Origin: Flavobacteriaceae bacterium R38
Lineage (GTDB): Bacteria > Bacteroidota > Bacteroidia > Flavobacteriales > Flavobacteriaceae
Direction: 5' to 3'
Length of the DNA: 64,000 nucleotides
Assembly: GCA_009901575.1 (NCBI GenBank)
Contig: WXYP01000004.1
Location: 372,001 to 436,000, forward strand
Shown: one piece after another, positions 43,508-52,957 of the stretch
Layout of the letters: each line of letters starts with the position of its first letter
Numbering within the stretch: position 1 is the first letter of the stretch
Translations under genes and position numbers: made by a program
Notes under the pieces: model-generated
What the model was told of the DNA's origin: nothing
The model's input: only the letters and a program-made list of their open reading frames with translations
Databases searched by the model: none

Positions 43508-45127
43508 TTAAGATCTTATTATAATTGATTTGCTGAATTTTCTATCTTGGATAGTAATACTGTAGATGTACTGTCCGGTTTGTAAACGCGTATTGATCTT
43601 TTCTTTAATATTAATTTTCTTGGAGCCTGCAAACATCATTTCGTTAGCGATAGTTGCTACTCTTTGCCCCAATAGATTGTATAATTGAATATCAACGTGT
43701 GCTGTGAAAGGCAATTCAAAATAAACAAAGGGGTCTTTATCTTCGTTAGGATAATAAGGTTCATGCTTCATATAAGCACCTAATCGCTGTTCTGATTGAT
43801 TTATAGAAGAATTACCGGTACAATCAAAACCTAAGTCTAATGCTTCATAGGGTTTATCAAGCAATGCATCACGTACAACTTCTTCATCAATACATAACCA
43901 TTTGGTCATAACTGTGGCATAAACATCTCTAAAATCTATGGAAGATTTAAGATTACCACGATCTAAATCTGTCAGGCTCGGATGTTCTCCTACATATTCA
44001 TTGCCATTAAGTGATGGTCCGAACATTAATACAGGAGCGGCGGCCCCATGATCTGTCCCTTCAGAACCATTTTCAAAAACACGCCTGCCAAATTCAGAGA
44101 AAGTCATTCCCAATACATATTTAGACATATCAGCAGCATCTAAATCGGTATAAAAATTTGCCATAGCCGATGATAACTCAGACATTAGTTTTGTATGTCT
44201 TTCTGGCTGACCCGAATGTGTATCAAAGCCGCCAATACTCACCATATAAACTTTAGTGCCTAAATTCCCTTTAATCAATCGGGCTACTGTGGCTAATTGC
44301 CTGGAAATACCAGTGTCTTCATAAGCAGCTGCATTACTGGATCTTTGATATGCCTGATGAATTTTTTCAGCATAAGTATAGGTAGTGTTTATAGAACCTC
44401 TCATATACTCTAACTGATCTCCGTAAGTACAATCCGGAAGGTCTAATAAATCGTGCATGGTACCATTTTCAGCAACGCGTTGTAATTGATTAGTTCCGGA
44501 TAAAACAAAAGCATAATTTTTATCGAATCCTTCAAAAACCAAATTGGCAAAATTCCCAATCTGCACTGCAGCAGGGCTTTCCGGCGGATTTAGAAAATAA
44601 TCAGGATGGAGGTGTTCGTAATAACGCCCTAACCATCCGTTTCTAAGCCTTTCATCTTCTTCACCACTTGCCCAGATATCGGATGAAGTAAAATGAGAAA
44701 GATTAGGGTCGTCGTAACCGACACCGTGTATTCCTCTCATTTTGCCTTCTCCGAACATTGCTTCGAGGGGTTGCATATAATTTGGCAATCCAAAATCCTG
44801 GGTAAGGCATATTAATTCATCTTTTGGAATATGAATTTTTGGTCTTGCATTTACATAATTATCATAATCGTAAAGCGGAATAATAGTATTTAGACCATCA
44901 TTTCCACCAACTAGTCTGACGAGCACCAGAATATTGTCAGTTTCTGCCTGACTGAGTGCGACGGAAAGGGGGGAAGCAGAAGAAGCTGAAATAGAATTAC
45001 CTCCAAGCATCATAGTTCCTGTTCCGGCAATTCCTAAAGCTTGTAGAAATGATCTTCTGCTCCAAAGTTTGTGTTCGTCGTCGTGAGATAAATCTTTATG
45101 GTTTGAATGAGAATGGTGTTCGCACAT
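43508..45127 (-). CDS. DUF1501 protein with Tat-like signal and T9SS sorting domain
   Basis: 539 residues. The N-terminus is His-rich (seven His in the first 19 residues), then carries RRSFLQ (24-29), a twin-arginine signal motif. The DUF1501 core (sulfatase/alkaline-phosphatase-like fold) includes VRLVGGNDGLNT, TFSEFGRRVFENGSEGTDHG and a distal DLDRG...DFRDVYATV. The last ~80 residues (VDIQLYNLLGQRVATIANE ... FSKSIIIRS) are a type A C-terminal sorting domain, predicting type IX secretion or surface display. It pairs with the DUF1800 gene just upstream, a very common two-gene arrangement whose function is unknown. Confidence 0.88.
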   Translation of the reverse strand: MCEHHSHSNHKDLSHDDEHKLWSRRSFLQALGIAGTGTMMLGGNSISASSASPLSVALSQAETDNILVLVRLVGGNDGLNTIIPLYDYDNYVNARPKIHIPKDELICLTQDFGLPNYMQPLEAMFGEGKMRGIHGVGYDDPNLSHFTSSDIWASGEEDERLRNGWLGRYYEHLHPDYFLNPPESPAAVQIGNFANLVFEGFDKNYAFVLSGTNQLQRVAENGTMHDLLDLPDCTYGDQLEYMRGSINTTYTYAEKIHQAYQRSSNAAAYEDTGISRQLATVARLIKGNLGTKVYMVSIGGFDTHSGQPERHTKLMSELSSAMANFYTDLDAADMSKYVLGMTFSEFGRRVFENGSEGTDHGAAAPVLMFGPSLNGNEYVGEHPSLTDLDRGNLKSSIDFRDVYATVMTKWLCIDEEVVRDALLDKPYEALDLGFDCTGNSSINQSEQRLGAYMKHEPYYPNEDKDPFVYFELPFTAHVDIQLYNLLGQRVATIANEMMFAGSKKINIKEKINTRLQTGQYIYSITIQDRKFSKSIIIRS

Positions 45128-45135
45128 GGTGTAGG

Positions 45136-46599
45136 TTATTTAAGTTGAAGTTCTGGTTGACGTGTAAGATGTAATAAGAGTTGGAATACCTGTAGAGGTA
45201 CATGTTCGTTGTATAAGTTCCAGGCTCCTCCTACCATATGATCATCTGTTAATTCGCTTTTAAAAACCTGGCAGGCTACATCTGTTTCAGAAGGAGAAAA
45301 CAAGCCTTTAGGTACAAATCGATCAATAATTTTTCCAACTACAAAGGGAAGGTCATTAGAGTCACCACCTACAGCAGCAAGAGCAATAGTTCTAAATTGT
45401 TCCTGATCTGCTTCCCAGGCACGAGTGATAAATGTTTCGAGCATACTCCATCTCAGGATAAGAGAATTAGAATTGATCCAACTCCTGTTACGTTGCCATC
45501 CCGCTACATCTACAGGTGAAAAAAGCTGCTGCCCAGCAAGGCGGCATGCATTAGTCATTAATTGTAAGGTTTCGTCACCATAACCCAAGCCAGACTCATT
45601 GATAAAGTTTACAAAAAAATCAAAGTGACTTTTTATAACAACGCCTATGGTTGTATCATCAAAAAAATGTTCACTTCTAAAAAGTTGCCTTAAGACTGGG
45701 GCAATTTCAAAATCGTTATTAACAAAGGTATCTACCAGTTGATCTACAATTTGCTCATTGATTTCCGGACTTACAAAGAAACTGTAAAACCTTCTGCAAA
45801 TAAATGTTCCTATAATTCTTGAATGTTCTTCAAAAAGAATATCTATCACATCGTCATATCCCCAGTTTCCGGTTCTCCCAAAAATGGTTTTGGTACCATT
45901 ATCGTATGTTTCCGGATCAAATGAAATGGTTCCACAGTCTACAGGTCTATCTGTATACCCCGTTAAAGCCCTGGCAGTTTCAAGGATATCTTGTTCAGTA
46001 TATCCATTACCTTCTCCCATTGTAAATAATTCATATAACTCACGGGCATAATTCTCATTGGGGGCACCTCTTCTATTTCTTCCTCCGTCAAGGTACATCA
46101 ACATTGCAGGAGTAAGTCCGATTTCCCGGGTAAACTCTCTGAAATTACCAATAGCATGACGTTCCAGAGTGTCGTAATACTGATAAAGGTATCCGGGGCA
46201 TTGGTATTCCCTGTATTCAGTTACAAAATGGTTACTCCAGAAAAAACTCAATCGTTCTCTGAGTCCGTTATTAATTAATCCTCTGGTAACCGTAAGTTCC
46301 CATTCATCTACCTGGCCTCCTGTTACTTCACGGGCCATATCTTCATCAGCAGGATAATTATTTTCATCCCAGAAGGCCCATGTAGGCTGGGGTAATAAGG
46401 GTTTGTTTATCGCTTCATCAATTAAAGCATCGACTAAATTTAAAGGATTTTGATTGATTGCAGCATTAATGGTTTCAGCAGAAGCACTAAAACCAATGCG
46501 TCGATAAAGGTGGCTTATTTTACGTTCATCCCACGGATTTTCGGCCGTTGGAACGTAAGGCGCTAAGCTGGCGGTATTGCAGTCTGTAAAAATTTCCAT
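45136..46599 (-). CDS. DUF1800 family protein
   Basis: 487 residues. The family signature runs through HLYRRIGFSASAETINAA, RERLSFFWSNHFVTE, MLMYLDGGRNRRGAPNENYA and RELYELFTMGEGNGYTEQD (with the family's 'NEN.ARELLELFTLG' block), then FICRRFYSFFV. No signal peptide is visible at the chosen start. The stop lies 8 bases before the DUF1501 start, so both are one operon. DUF1800/DUF1501 pairs are widespread in Bacteroidota and Planctomycetes, probably acting in the envelope; the biochemical role is not established. Confidence 0.88.
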   Translation of the reverse strand: MEIFTDCNTASLAPYVPTAENPWDERKISHLYRRIGFSASAETINAAINQNPLNLVDALIDEAINKPLLPQPTWAFWDENNYPADEDMAREVTGGQVDEWELTVTRGLINNGLRERLSFFWSNHFVTEYREYQCPGYLYQYYDTLERHAIGNFREFTREIGLTPAMLMYLDGGRNRRGAPNENYARELYELFTMGEGNGYTEQDILETARALTGYTDRPVDCGTISFDPETYDNGTKTIFGRTGNWGYDDVIDILFEEHSRIIGTFICRRFYSFFVSPEINEQIVDQLVDTFVNNDFEIAPVLRQLFRSEHFFDDTTIGVVIKSHFDFFVNFINESGLGYGDETLQLMTNACRLAGQQLFSPVDVAGWQRNRSWINSNSLILRWSMLETFITRAWEADQEQFRTIALAAVGGDSNDLPFVVGKIIDRFVPKGLFSPSETDVACQVFKSELTDDHMVGGAWNLYNEHVPLQVFQLLLHLTRQPELQLK

Positions 46600-46719
46600 A
46601 AGATTTGGGTGCGTTATCTTGATTCCAAATTACTAAAAATTAATTAATTACAATAATTTACTTCTCGATCTAAGAGAATTTTTACCTAAAAGAGTATCTT
46701 AGAATCCAGAAACTAATAC

Positions 46720-47619
46720 ATGAAAGAACCTAAATATTTACGTGAAGGAGACACGGTTTGGATCACAGCTACAGCCAGGAAAATGACTCTTGAAGAAATT
46801 AAGCCTGCTATTTTATTACTGAAAAAATGGGGATATAAAGTAAAAATCGGGAAAGTAATCGGATTAGAAGATCACCAATTTGCCGGTACAGATAGAGAGC
46901 GTAGTGACGATTTTAATGCAGCTGTAAGAGATCCGGAGGTAAAGGCTATTTGGTGTGTGAGAGGAGGCTATGGTACTGTTCGTATGGTAGATCATATCGA
47001 TTTTGAATTGTTAAAACAGCATCCAAAATGGTTAATTGGATATTCAGATATTACCGTATTGCACAGTCATTTGCATAATAAAGGGGTAGCCAGTTTACAT
47101 GCGACCATGCCTGTAGATTTAGGAACTATAAAAAATAAAGCATTAGCATCTTTAAAATCGGTTTTATCGGGAGAACCGACATCTTATAAAATTCCATTTA
47201 CAAATGATAATAAGCTTGGTGAATGTAAAGGGCAATTAGTTGGAGGAAATCTTTCAGTTTTATACAGTATGTTAGGATCTGAAAGTAGTATAGATACAAA
47301 TGGGAAAATCTTGTTTTTAGAGGATTTAGATGAGTACTTATATCATATAGACAGGATGCTTATGAACCTGAAAAGAAACGGATATTTCGAGAATCTAAAG
47401 GGTTTGGTCATAGGGGGAATGACTAAAATGCATGATAATACGATTCCGTTTGGGAAAAATGCAACAGAAATTATCATAGATATTACCTCAGAATATAACT
47501 TTCCTATCGCTTTTAATTTCCCGGCAGGTCATATAAAAGACAATCGCACTTTAATTTTAGGCAAGGAAGCTATCCTGAAGGTGCATAAAGATTTTACTTT
47601 TTTAGATATGAATGTATAA
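46720..47619 (+). CDS. S66 family LD-carboxypeptidase
   Basis: 299 residues, the usual length. The catalytic Ser lies in WLIGYSDITVLH, Glu in FLEDLDEYLYHIDRM, and His in FPAGHIKDNRTL; WCVRGGYGTVRMVD marks the conserved N-terminal segment. These enzymes remove the terminal D-Ala from murein tetrapeptides during cell-wall recycling, although some members act on microcin-type peptides. Cytosolic. It is followed after 2 bases by yraN. Confidence 0.9.
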   Translation: MKEPKYLREGDTVWITATARKMTLEEIKPAILLLKKWGYKVKIGKVIGLEDHQFAGTDRERSDDFNAAVRDPEVKAIWCVRGGYGTVRMVDHIDFELLKQHPKWLIGYSDITVLHSHLHNKGVASLHATMPVDLGTIKNKALASLKSVLSGEPTSYKIPFTNDNKLGECKGQLVGGNLSVLYSMLGSESSIDTNGKILFLEDLDEYLYHIDRMLMNLKRNGYFENLKGLVIGGMTKMHDNTIPFGKNATEIIIDITSEYNFPIAFNFPAGHIKDNRTLILGKEAILKVHKDFTFLDMNV

Positions 47620-47621
47620 AT

Positions 47622-47981
47622 ATGGCTTCACATAATGATTTTGGAAAAAAGGCAGAAGAGCTGGCTTGTGATTTTTTAATAAGGAAAGGATTTCAAATTG
47701 TAGCAAGAAATTACCGGTTTGATAAAGCCGAAATAGATATTATTGCTCAAAAAGGAACTTTTTTATCGATTGTAGAAGTAAAAGCAAGAACTAATGTCAG
47801 TTTTGGTAATCCTGAGAGTTTTGTAAGTAAAAAAAAGATCCAATTGCTTGTAAAAGCAGCAAATCACTACGTTATTGAGAATGAATTAGATGTTGAAGTT
47901 AGGTTTGATATTATCTCAATCATTAATAAAAAGAATACATATTCTATCGATTTTATAGAGAATTCATTTTTTCACTTCTGA
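47622..47981 (+). CDS. yraN: YraN/UPF0102 family endonuclease-like protein
   Basis: 119 residues. NDFGKKAEELACDFLIRKGF, ILARNYRF-type segment (IVARNYRFDKAEIDIIAQ) and FLSIVEVKAR give the PD-(D/E)XK-like core shared with Holliday-junction resolvases: the E-x-D-I-I and E-V-K blocks are intact. The role in DNA processing is unproven. It is probably cotranscribed with the S66 peptidase gene. Confidence 0.9.
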   Translation: MASHNDFGKKAEELACDFLIRKGFQIVARNYRFDKAEIDIIAQKGTFLSIVEVKARTNVSFGNPESFVSKKKIQLLVKAANHYVIENELDVEVRFDIISIINKKNTYSIDFIENSFFHF

Positions 47982-48065
47982 AAAATTAACAAAACCCGTG
48001 TTATTTAAAACATTTTGTGTATTTTTGCACATCAAATATTATTTTTTGTTAAATTTTGTTAAAAC

Positions 48066-48725
48066 ATGAAAACAATATCTTCTGTAGTTGAAAATTACAT
48101 CAAGTCGAAACCATTTTTACAAAGCGCTCTTGCTCAGGGAATTATAAACTTGACTTCTTTGTCTCGAATTATTAAGACAGAAATAGAAGATCAATTAGGT
48201 AAAGAAGTCAGAAATGGCGCAGTGGTAATGGCATTAAAGAGGCTTTCTGATGAACTGGAATTTCGGGCAACTCATAAGATAGTCAAAACATTAAAGAATA
48301 TTGGGGAAATAACAGTACGTTCTTCCCTGAATGACTACACCTTTAAAATATCGGATTCGCTATTGCAAAATATGGCGCATTTGATTACAAAAATAGAAGA
48401 TAACAAAAATGCATTTTACACATCGTCAAGAGGTGTTAATGAAACAACTATTGTTGTTAGTCAGAATATAGCAAATGAAGTCGAAGAAGTTTTTAAGAGT
48501 GAAGAGCTAATCGAGAAAATTGAGAATGTATCTTCTATTACGGTAAAACTTCCAAAAGAAAATGTGAGCATTCCCGGAATCTATTATTTTATCTTTCAAA
48601 GATTATCATGGGAAGGGGTAAATATTTATGAAGTGATTTCGACTACTTATGAATTCACTATTTTGGTTGGAGAAGATCAGGTGGATAAAGCATTTAAAGT
48701 AATTAAAGATCTTAAATCGCTTTAA
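48066..48725 (+). CDS. ACT-domain protein (aspartate kinase-like)
   Basis: 219 residues. The N-terminal ~65 residues look like a helical DNA- or protein-binding module (SKPFLQSALAQGIINLTSLSR); the rest contains one or two ACT-like beta-alpha-beta units (NETTIVVSQNIANEVEEVF; NVSIPGIYYFIFQRLSWEG; EFTILVGEDQVDKAFKVI), as in the regulatory part of aspartate kinases. No kinase domain is present. It could sense an amino acid. A perfect TATTTTTG -7 box lies at 48020-48027, 38 bases before the start. Confidence 0.75.
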   Translation: MKTISSVVENYIKSKPFLQSALAQGIINLTSLSRIIKTEIEDQLGKEVRNGAVVMALKRLSDELEFRATHKIVKTLKNIGEITVRSSLNDYTFKISDSLLQNMAHLITKIEDNKNAFYTSSRGVNETTIVVSQNIANEVEEVFKSEELIEKIENVSSITVKLPKENVSIPGIYYFIFQRLSWEGVNIYEVISTTYEFTILVGEDQVDKAFKVIKDLKSL

Positions 48726-48808
48726 TTTAAGTTCTACGTAGTCATTGAGCACATCAAATTTTTTGAAAGAATAAGATTCTGATCCTTTTTAAGGAAAGGG
48801 GTAATATT

Positions 48809-49318
48809 CTATGAGTTTTGTTTTAATCTATATATGCCAGAAACATTGATTAATTGAGTGAAACTTTCAAAATCTATGGTAACATTAATAACTATACTCC
48901 ATTCCTGATTACTGATCCTGGTACCTGAAATAGTTCCTGTTTGAATTTGTACAGCTCCAACTGGAAGGCAAAAACAGCTCCTGCTGTAATATGCATTATT
49001 GTCTATAAAATCCTGTCCGCTGTATGAAAAGCTATTTGAGTTAGGATCTACTTCAAAAACAATTAATTCATCTATTTCATCATCGGCAATACTATTGTCG
49101 AAACCATCTGATCTGCTATAATTAAAAACCAGTAAATCTCCATCAGTAACCTCAACTAATAAAGGAGCTATATTGGGATTATTTAGTATTTGCACCCTGG
49201 AGTTTTCAGTAAAAGTAAGCTCTATTTCTCCTGGAAGATTGCTTTGAATTCCATCATCATCTGAAGAACAAGAAAAAAATATACATATAGTCAGAAATAA
49301 TAAAAAGCTTGTTCTCAT
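48809..49318 (-). CDS. Uncharacterised lipoprotein
   Basis: 169 residues from the ATG at 49318; a longer frame upstream adds a non-signal-like segment. The N-terminus MRTSFLLFLTICIFFSC gives a clear lipobox, then SSDDDG, a surface-exposure-type acidic signal. The mature part is beta-rich and Asn/Asp/Ser-rich with a Cys pair in SRSCFCLP. I do not recognise a family. It sits alone between the ACT protein and mfd. Confidence 0.6.
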   Translation of the reverse strand: MRTSFLLFLTICIFFSCSSDDDGIQSNLPGEIELTFTENSRVQILNNPNIAPLLVEVTDGDLLVFNYSRSDGFDNSIADDEIDELIVFEVDPNSNSFSYSGQDFIDNNAYYSRSCFCLPVGAVQIQTGTISGTRISNQEWSIVINVTIDFESFTQLINVSGIYRLKQNS

Positions 49319-49390
49319 AATGATTGTTCTTTTAGGTTGTTTATAAGGTAGATACAATTATTGAAGAATAGTTGCGTATGTATTTGAAAA

Positions 49391-52300
49391 TTAGTTGTTA
49401 GCTAAAGAAATGTTTTTCTTCTCTTTTTGCATAGGTTGAAGCATTTTATGTGCTTTCTGTATAGAATCGATATTTTCAAAAACCAGTAATAAACGTAATC
49501 CGTTTCGGGTTTCTTTCTCTTTCATTTTACAAATACTGGAATGTGACTGCACAAATTTTAAAACTTCAGAAAAAGTATTGCTTTGATAAAAACTACTTTG
49601 TTGATCTGAGATGAAATACCCGATGAGTTTATTTTTTTTCATCACTATTTTTTCCAGACCTATTTGCGTAGCAATCCATTTAATACGTACACTATCCATC
49701 AGGTCAACAGCCTGATCTGGCAGGTTTCCAAAACGATCTTTAAGATTAGTTTCAAATTCTTTGAGTTCTTCTTCAGATTTAAGCGTACTTAAAACATTGT
49801 ATAAGCTCAGTCTTTCAGAAATGTTGTTAACATAATTATCAGGGAAGAGCAATTCAAAATCTGTATCTATTTGAGTATCTTTTAGATATGATTTTTCCTC
49901 TTTTTCAGTACTCTCATATAAATCTTTGAACTCATTTTCTTTTAACTCCTCAATAGCTTCAGCTAATATCTTCTGATAAGTGTCGAATCCGATTTCATTG
50001 ATAAAACCACTTTGTTCTCCTCCTAAAATATCCCCGGCCCCCCGTATCTCGAGGTCTTTCATTGCTATGTTGAACCCACTACCTAGCTCTGTAAACTGTT
50101 CGAGTGCCTGAATACGTTTCCTTGCATCTTCTGTCATAGCAGAATAAGGAGGAGTGATAAAGTAACAAAAGGCTTTTTTATTACTTCTACCTACACGTCC
50201 ACGCATTTGATGTAAATCGGATAACCCAAAATTATTAGCATTATTAATAAAAATAGTATTAGCATTAGGTACATCCAGTCCGCTTTCAACAATAGTGGTT
50301 GAAACCAAAACATCAAATTCACCAGCCATAAATGCCAGCATTAATTGTTCTAGTTTTTTTCCTTCCATTTGTCCATGTCCAATTGCAACTTTTGCATCGG
50401 GCACCAAACGCTGAATCATACCGGCAACTTCCTTGATATTATCTATCCTGTTATGAATAAAAAATACTTGTCCGCCACGCTGGATCTCATAAGAAACCGC
50501 ATCTCTAATGGTATCTTCATTAAACTGAATGACACTACTTTCAATAGGATATCTATTGGGTGGAGGAGTAGTAATAACCGAAAGATCCCTGGCTGCCATC
50601 AAACTAAACTGCAAAGTTCTAGGAATAGGAGTAGCAGTAAGTGTTAATACATCAATATTTTCCTTAAGCGTTTTTAGCTTATCCTTTACGGCGACTCCAA
50701 ATTTTTGCTCCTCATCTACGATCAGTAATCCTAAATCTTTAAATTTTATATTGGAATTGGCTAATTGATGAGTTCCGATAACAATATCAACCTGTCCGTC
50801 TGCTAAACCTTCTATAACATTTTTACGTTCTTTGGCTGTTCTGAAACGATTAAGATATTCTACTCGTACAGGAAAATTCTTCAATCGTTCACTAAACGTT
50901 TTATGATGCTGGAAAGCCAAGATGGTAGTAGGAACCAAAATAGCTACTTGTTTCCCATTATCTACAGCTTTAAAAGCTGCACGTATGGCTACTTCAGTTT
51001 TACCAAAACCTACATCCCCACATACCAAACGATCCATAGGCCGTTCACTTTCCATATCAGCCTTTACATCCAGGGTAGATTTGCTTTGATCCGGAGTGTC
51101 TTCGTATAAAAAAGAGGCTTCTAATTCGTGCTGCAAATAACTATCCGGAGCATATTGAAATCCTTTTTTTGTTTTGCGTTTTGCATAGAGTTCAATGAGA
51201 CTGAAAGCAATCTCTTTAACTCGTTTCTTGGTCTTTTGCTTTAATGCTTTCCAGGCATTACTTCCCAGCTTATAAACCTTTGGAGGTTTTCCGTCTTTCC
51301 CGTTATACTTTGTTATTTTATGAAGGGAATGAATACTCACATATAAGATATCACGATCTCCATATACTAACTTGATAGCTTCCTGCATTTTTCCTTCGAC
51401 ATCAATTTTTTGCAATCCGCCAAACTTTCCTATTCCATGATCGATATGTGTTACATAGTCTCCCACAGTCAGGTTGGTGAGTTCTTTAAGTGTAATTGCC
51501 TGTTTTTTAGCGTAACCGTTTTTTAAATGGAATTTGTGGTAACGTTCAAAAACCTGATGATCTGTATAGCATGCTATTTTATGTTCCTTATTTATAAAAC
51601 CTTGATATAGTGGAAAAACAATGGTTTTATAATGAACTTGCTGTTCCATTTCTTCAAAAATGTCATGAAAACGTTTTGCTTGTTGTTCGCTGGCACAGCA
51701 GATATAATTTGTAATGCCTTCGGAATGATTCTGATTTAAATTTTCTATCAGTAGATCAAATTGTTTGTTGAAAGAAGGCTGAGGTTTAGTGTCAAATACT
51801 ACAGGATCATCTTGGGTTAAATAAGATTGCTGCCCTATTTCTACAACTGTAAGCTCTAATAATTGTTTTTTAAGCAATGATGAATTGCAGAATAATTGAT
51901 CCGGAGTACTGTGTTTAATTTCTTTGGATAATTGCTGAAAAGCTTCTTCTGCCTTTTCAAAAAGAGCATCTATCCTTCCTGAAAATAAAGATAGATCTTT
52001 GGTGAAAACAACAGTTTTAGATGAAATATATTTAAAAAAACTTTCCCTCGAATCTTTTAAGAATTTATTTTCTACGTTGGGAATGATGGCAATCTTTTTA
52101 ATTTTTTCTGTAGACAATTGTGTTTCTACATCAAAACAACGAATACTGTCTACTTCATCTCCAAAGAATTCAATTCTATAAGGCTCTTCATTTGAAAAAG
52201 AAAAAACATCGACAATACCTCCTCTCACAGAAAATTCTCCGGGTTCACTAACAAAATCAACGCGTTTGAATTGGTATTCAAAAAGAACCTCGTTGACAAA

Positions 52301-52762
52301 ATCTAACGATAATGTATCGCCTGTAGTGATTTTTAGAGTACTTCTTTCCAGCTCTTTTTTAGTAACAACTTTTTCAAATAAAGCATCCGGATAGGAAACA
52401 ATAACTCCTGGCTTTTTTCTTGAATTAATACGATTTAATACTTCTGCCCTTAAAAGTACATTCGCATTATCAGTTTCTTCTATTTGATAGGGTCTTCTAT
52501 AACTTCCGGGATAAAACAAAACATCTTTTTCTCCCAAGAGTTGTTCAAGGTCATTTAGATAATAAGCAGCCTCTTCTTTATCATTAAACACCAAAAGAAA
52601 AGGCAGTTCTGCCTCCTTAAATGTATTAGATAATACAAAAGAAAGGGAAGAACCATGAAGTCCTTTTAAATGTGTTTTACTTTGAAATTTGGAAATAGCT
52701 TGCCCTAGTTTTTGCTGTTGCAAAGACTGTGAAAACAGTTGCGAGATCATTTGTTTACTCAC
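49391..52762 (-). CDS. mfd: Transcription-repair coupling factor Mfd
   Basis: 1123 residues, full length. The N-terminal UvrB-like region includes GSYRRPYQIEETDN; the CarD-like RNA polymerase-interaction domain is marked by LTVGDYVTHIDHGIGKFGGL; the helicase part contains GDVGFGKTEVAIRAA (Walker A), VDEEQKFGV (DEEQ box) and TATPIPRTLQ; QMRGRVGRSNKKAFCY is motif VI. Mfd removes RNA polymerase stalled at lesions and recruits UvrA for nucleotide-excision repair. The upstream intergenic space carries a REP-like element. Confidence 0.96.
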   Translation of the reverse strand: MSKQMISQLFSQSLQQQKLGQAISKFQSKTHLKGLHGSSLSFVLSNTFKEAELPFLLVFNDKEEAAYYLNDLEQLLGEKDVLFYPGSYRRPYQIEETDNANVLLRAEVLNRINSRKKPGVIVSYPDALFEKVVTKKELERSTLKITTGDTLSLDFVNEVLFEYQFKRVDFVSEPGEFSVRGGIVDVFSFSNEEPYRIEFFGDEVDSIRCFDVETQLSTEKIKKIAIIPNVENKFLKDSRESFFKYISSKTVVFTKDLSLFSGRIDALFEKAEEAFQQLSKEIKHSTPDQLFCNSSLLKKQLLELTVVEIGQQSYLTQDDPVVFDTKPQPSFNKQFDLLIENLNQNHSEGITNYICCASEQQAKRFHDIFEEMEQQVHYKTIVFPLYQGFINKEHKIACYTDHQVFERYHKFHLKNGYAKKQAITLKELTNLTVGDYVTHIDHGIGKFGGLQKIDVEGKMQEAIKLVYGDRDILYVSIHSLHKITKYNGKDGKPPKVYKLGSNAWKALKQKTKKRVKEIAFSLIELYAKRKTKKGFQYAPDSYLQHELEASFLYEDTPDQSKSTLDVKADMESERPMDRLVCGDVGFGKTEVAIRAAFKAVDNGKQVAILVPTTILAFQHHKTFSERLKNFPVRVEYLNRFRTAKERKNVIEGLADGQVDIVIGTHQLANSNIKFKDLGLLIVDEEQKFGVAVKDKLKTLKENIDVLTLTATPIPRTLQFSLMAARDLSVITTPPPNRYPIESSVIQFNEDTIRDAVSYEIQRGGQVFFIHNRIDNIKEVAGMIQRLVPDAKVAIGHGQMEGKKLEQLMLAFMAGEFDVLVSTTIVESGLDVPNANTIFINNANNFGLSDLHQMRGRVGRSNKKAFCYFITPPYSAMTEDARKRIQALEQFTELGSGFNIAMKDLEIRGAGDILGGEQSGFINEIGFDTYQKILAEAIEELKENEFKDLYESTEKEEKSYLKDTQIDTDFELLFPDNYVNNISERLSLYNVLSTLKSEEELKEFETNLKDRFGNLPDQAVDLMDSVRIKWIATQIGLEKIVMKKNKLIGYFISDQQSSFYQSNTFSEVLKFVQSHSSICKMKEKETRNGLRLLLVFENIDSIQKAHKMLQPMQKEKKNISLANN

Positions 52763-52858
52763 GAAGACAATTTTGGTGCAAATATAAGAAGCCGAATGAT
52801 TATTTTAAATGAAGAAATCATTAAATGTATTAGCGTATTATTTTTTAGTATAAAAATA

Positions 52859-52924
52859 TGGATTCCTGCCCCTGTCTGCCGACAGGCAGGTTCGAAAGAA
52901 ATCGAAGATTCGACGTAGTCAATG
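52859..52924. repeat. REP-like palindromic element between mfd and the aminotransferase gene
   Basis: CCTGTCTGCCGACAGGCAGG (52871-52890) is a near-palindrome of the same family as those flanking the GIY-YIG gene, followed by ATCGAAGATTCGACGTAGTC, which again contains the TCGA..GTAGTC module. No nuclease gene is adjacent here. Confidence 0.7.
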
Positions 52925-52957
52925 ACAAAATAATGATAGAAATGACTGTGTAATGAT

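Noticed and set aside
49391-52762. Plus-strand ORFs of 60-92 codons opposite mfd
   Set aside because: Antisense shadows of a highly conserved gene; no start or regulatory signals support them.
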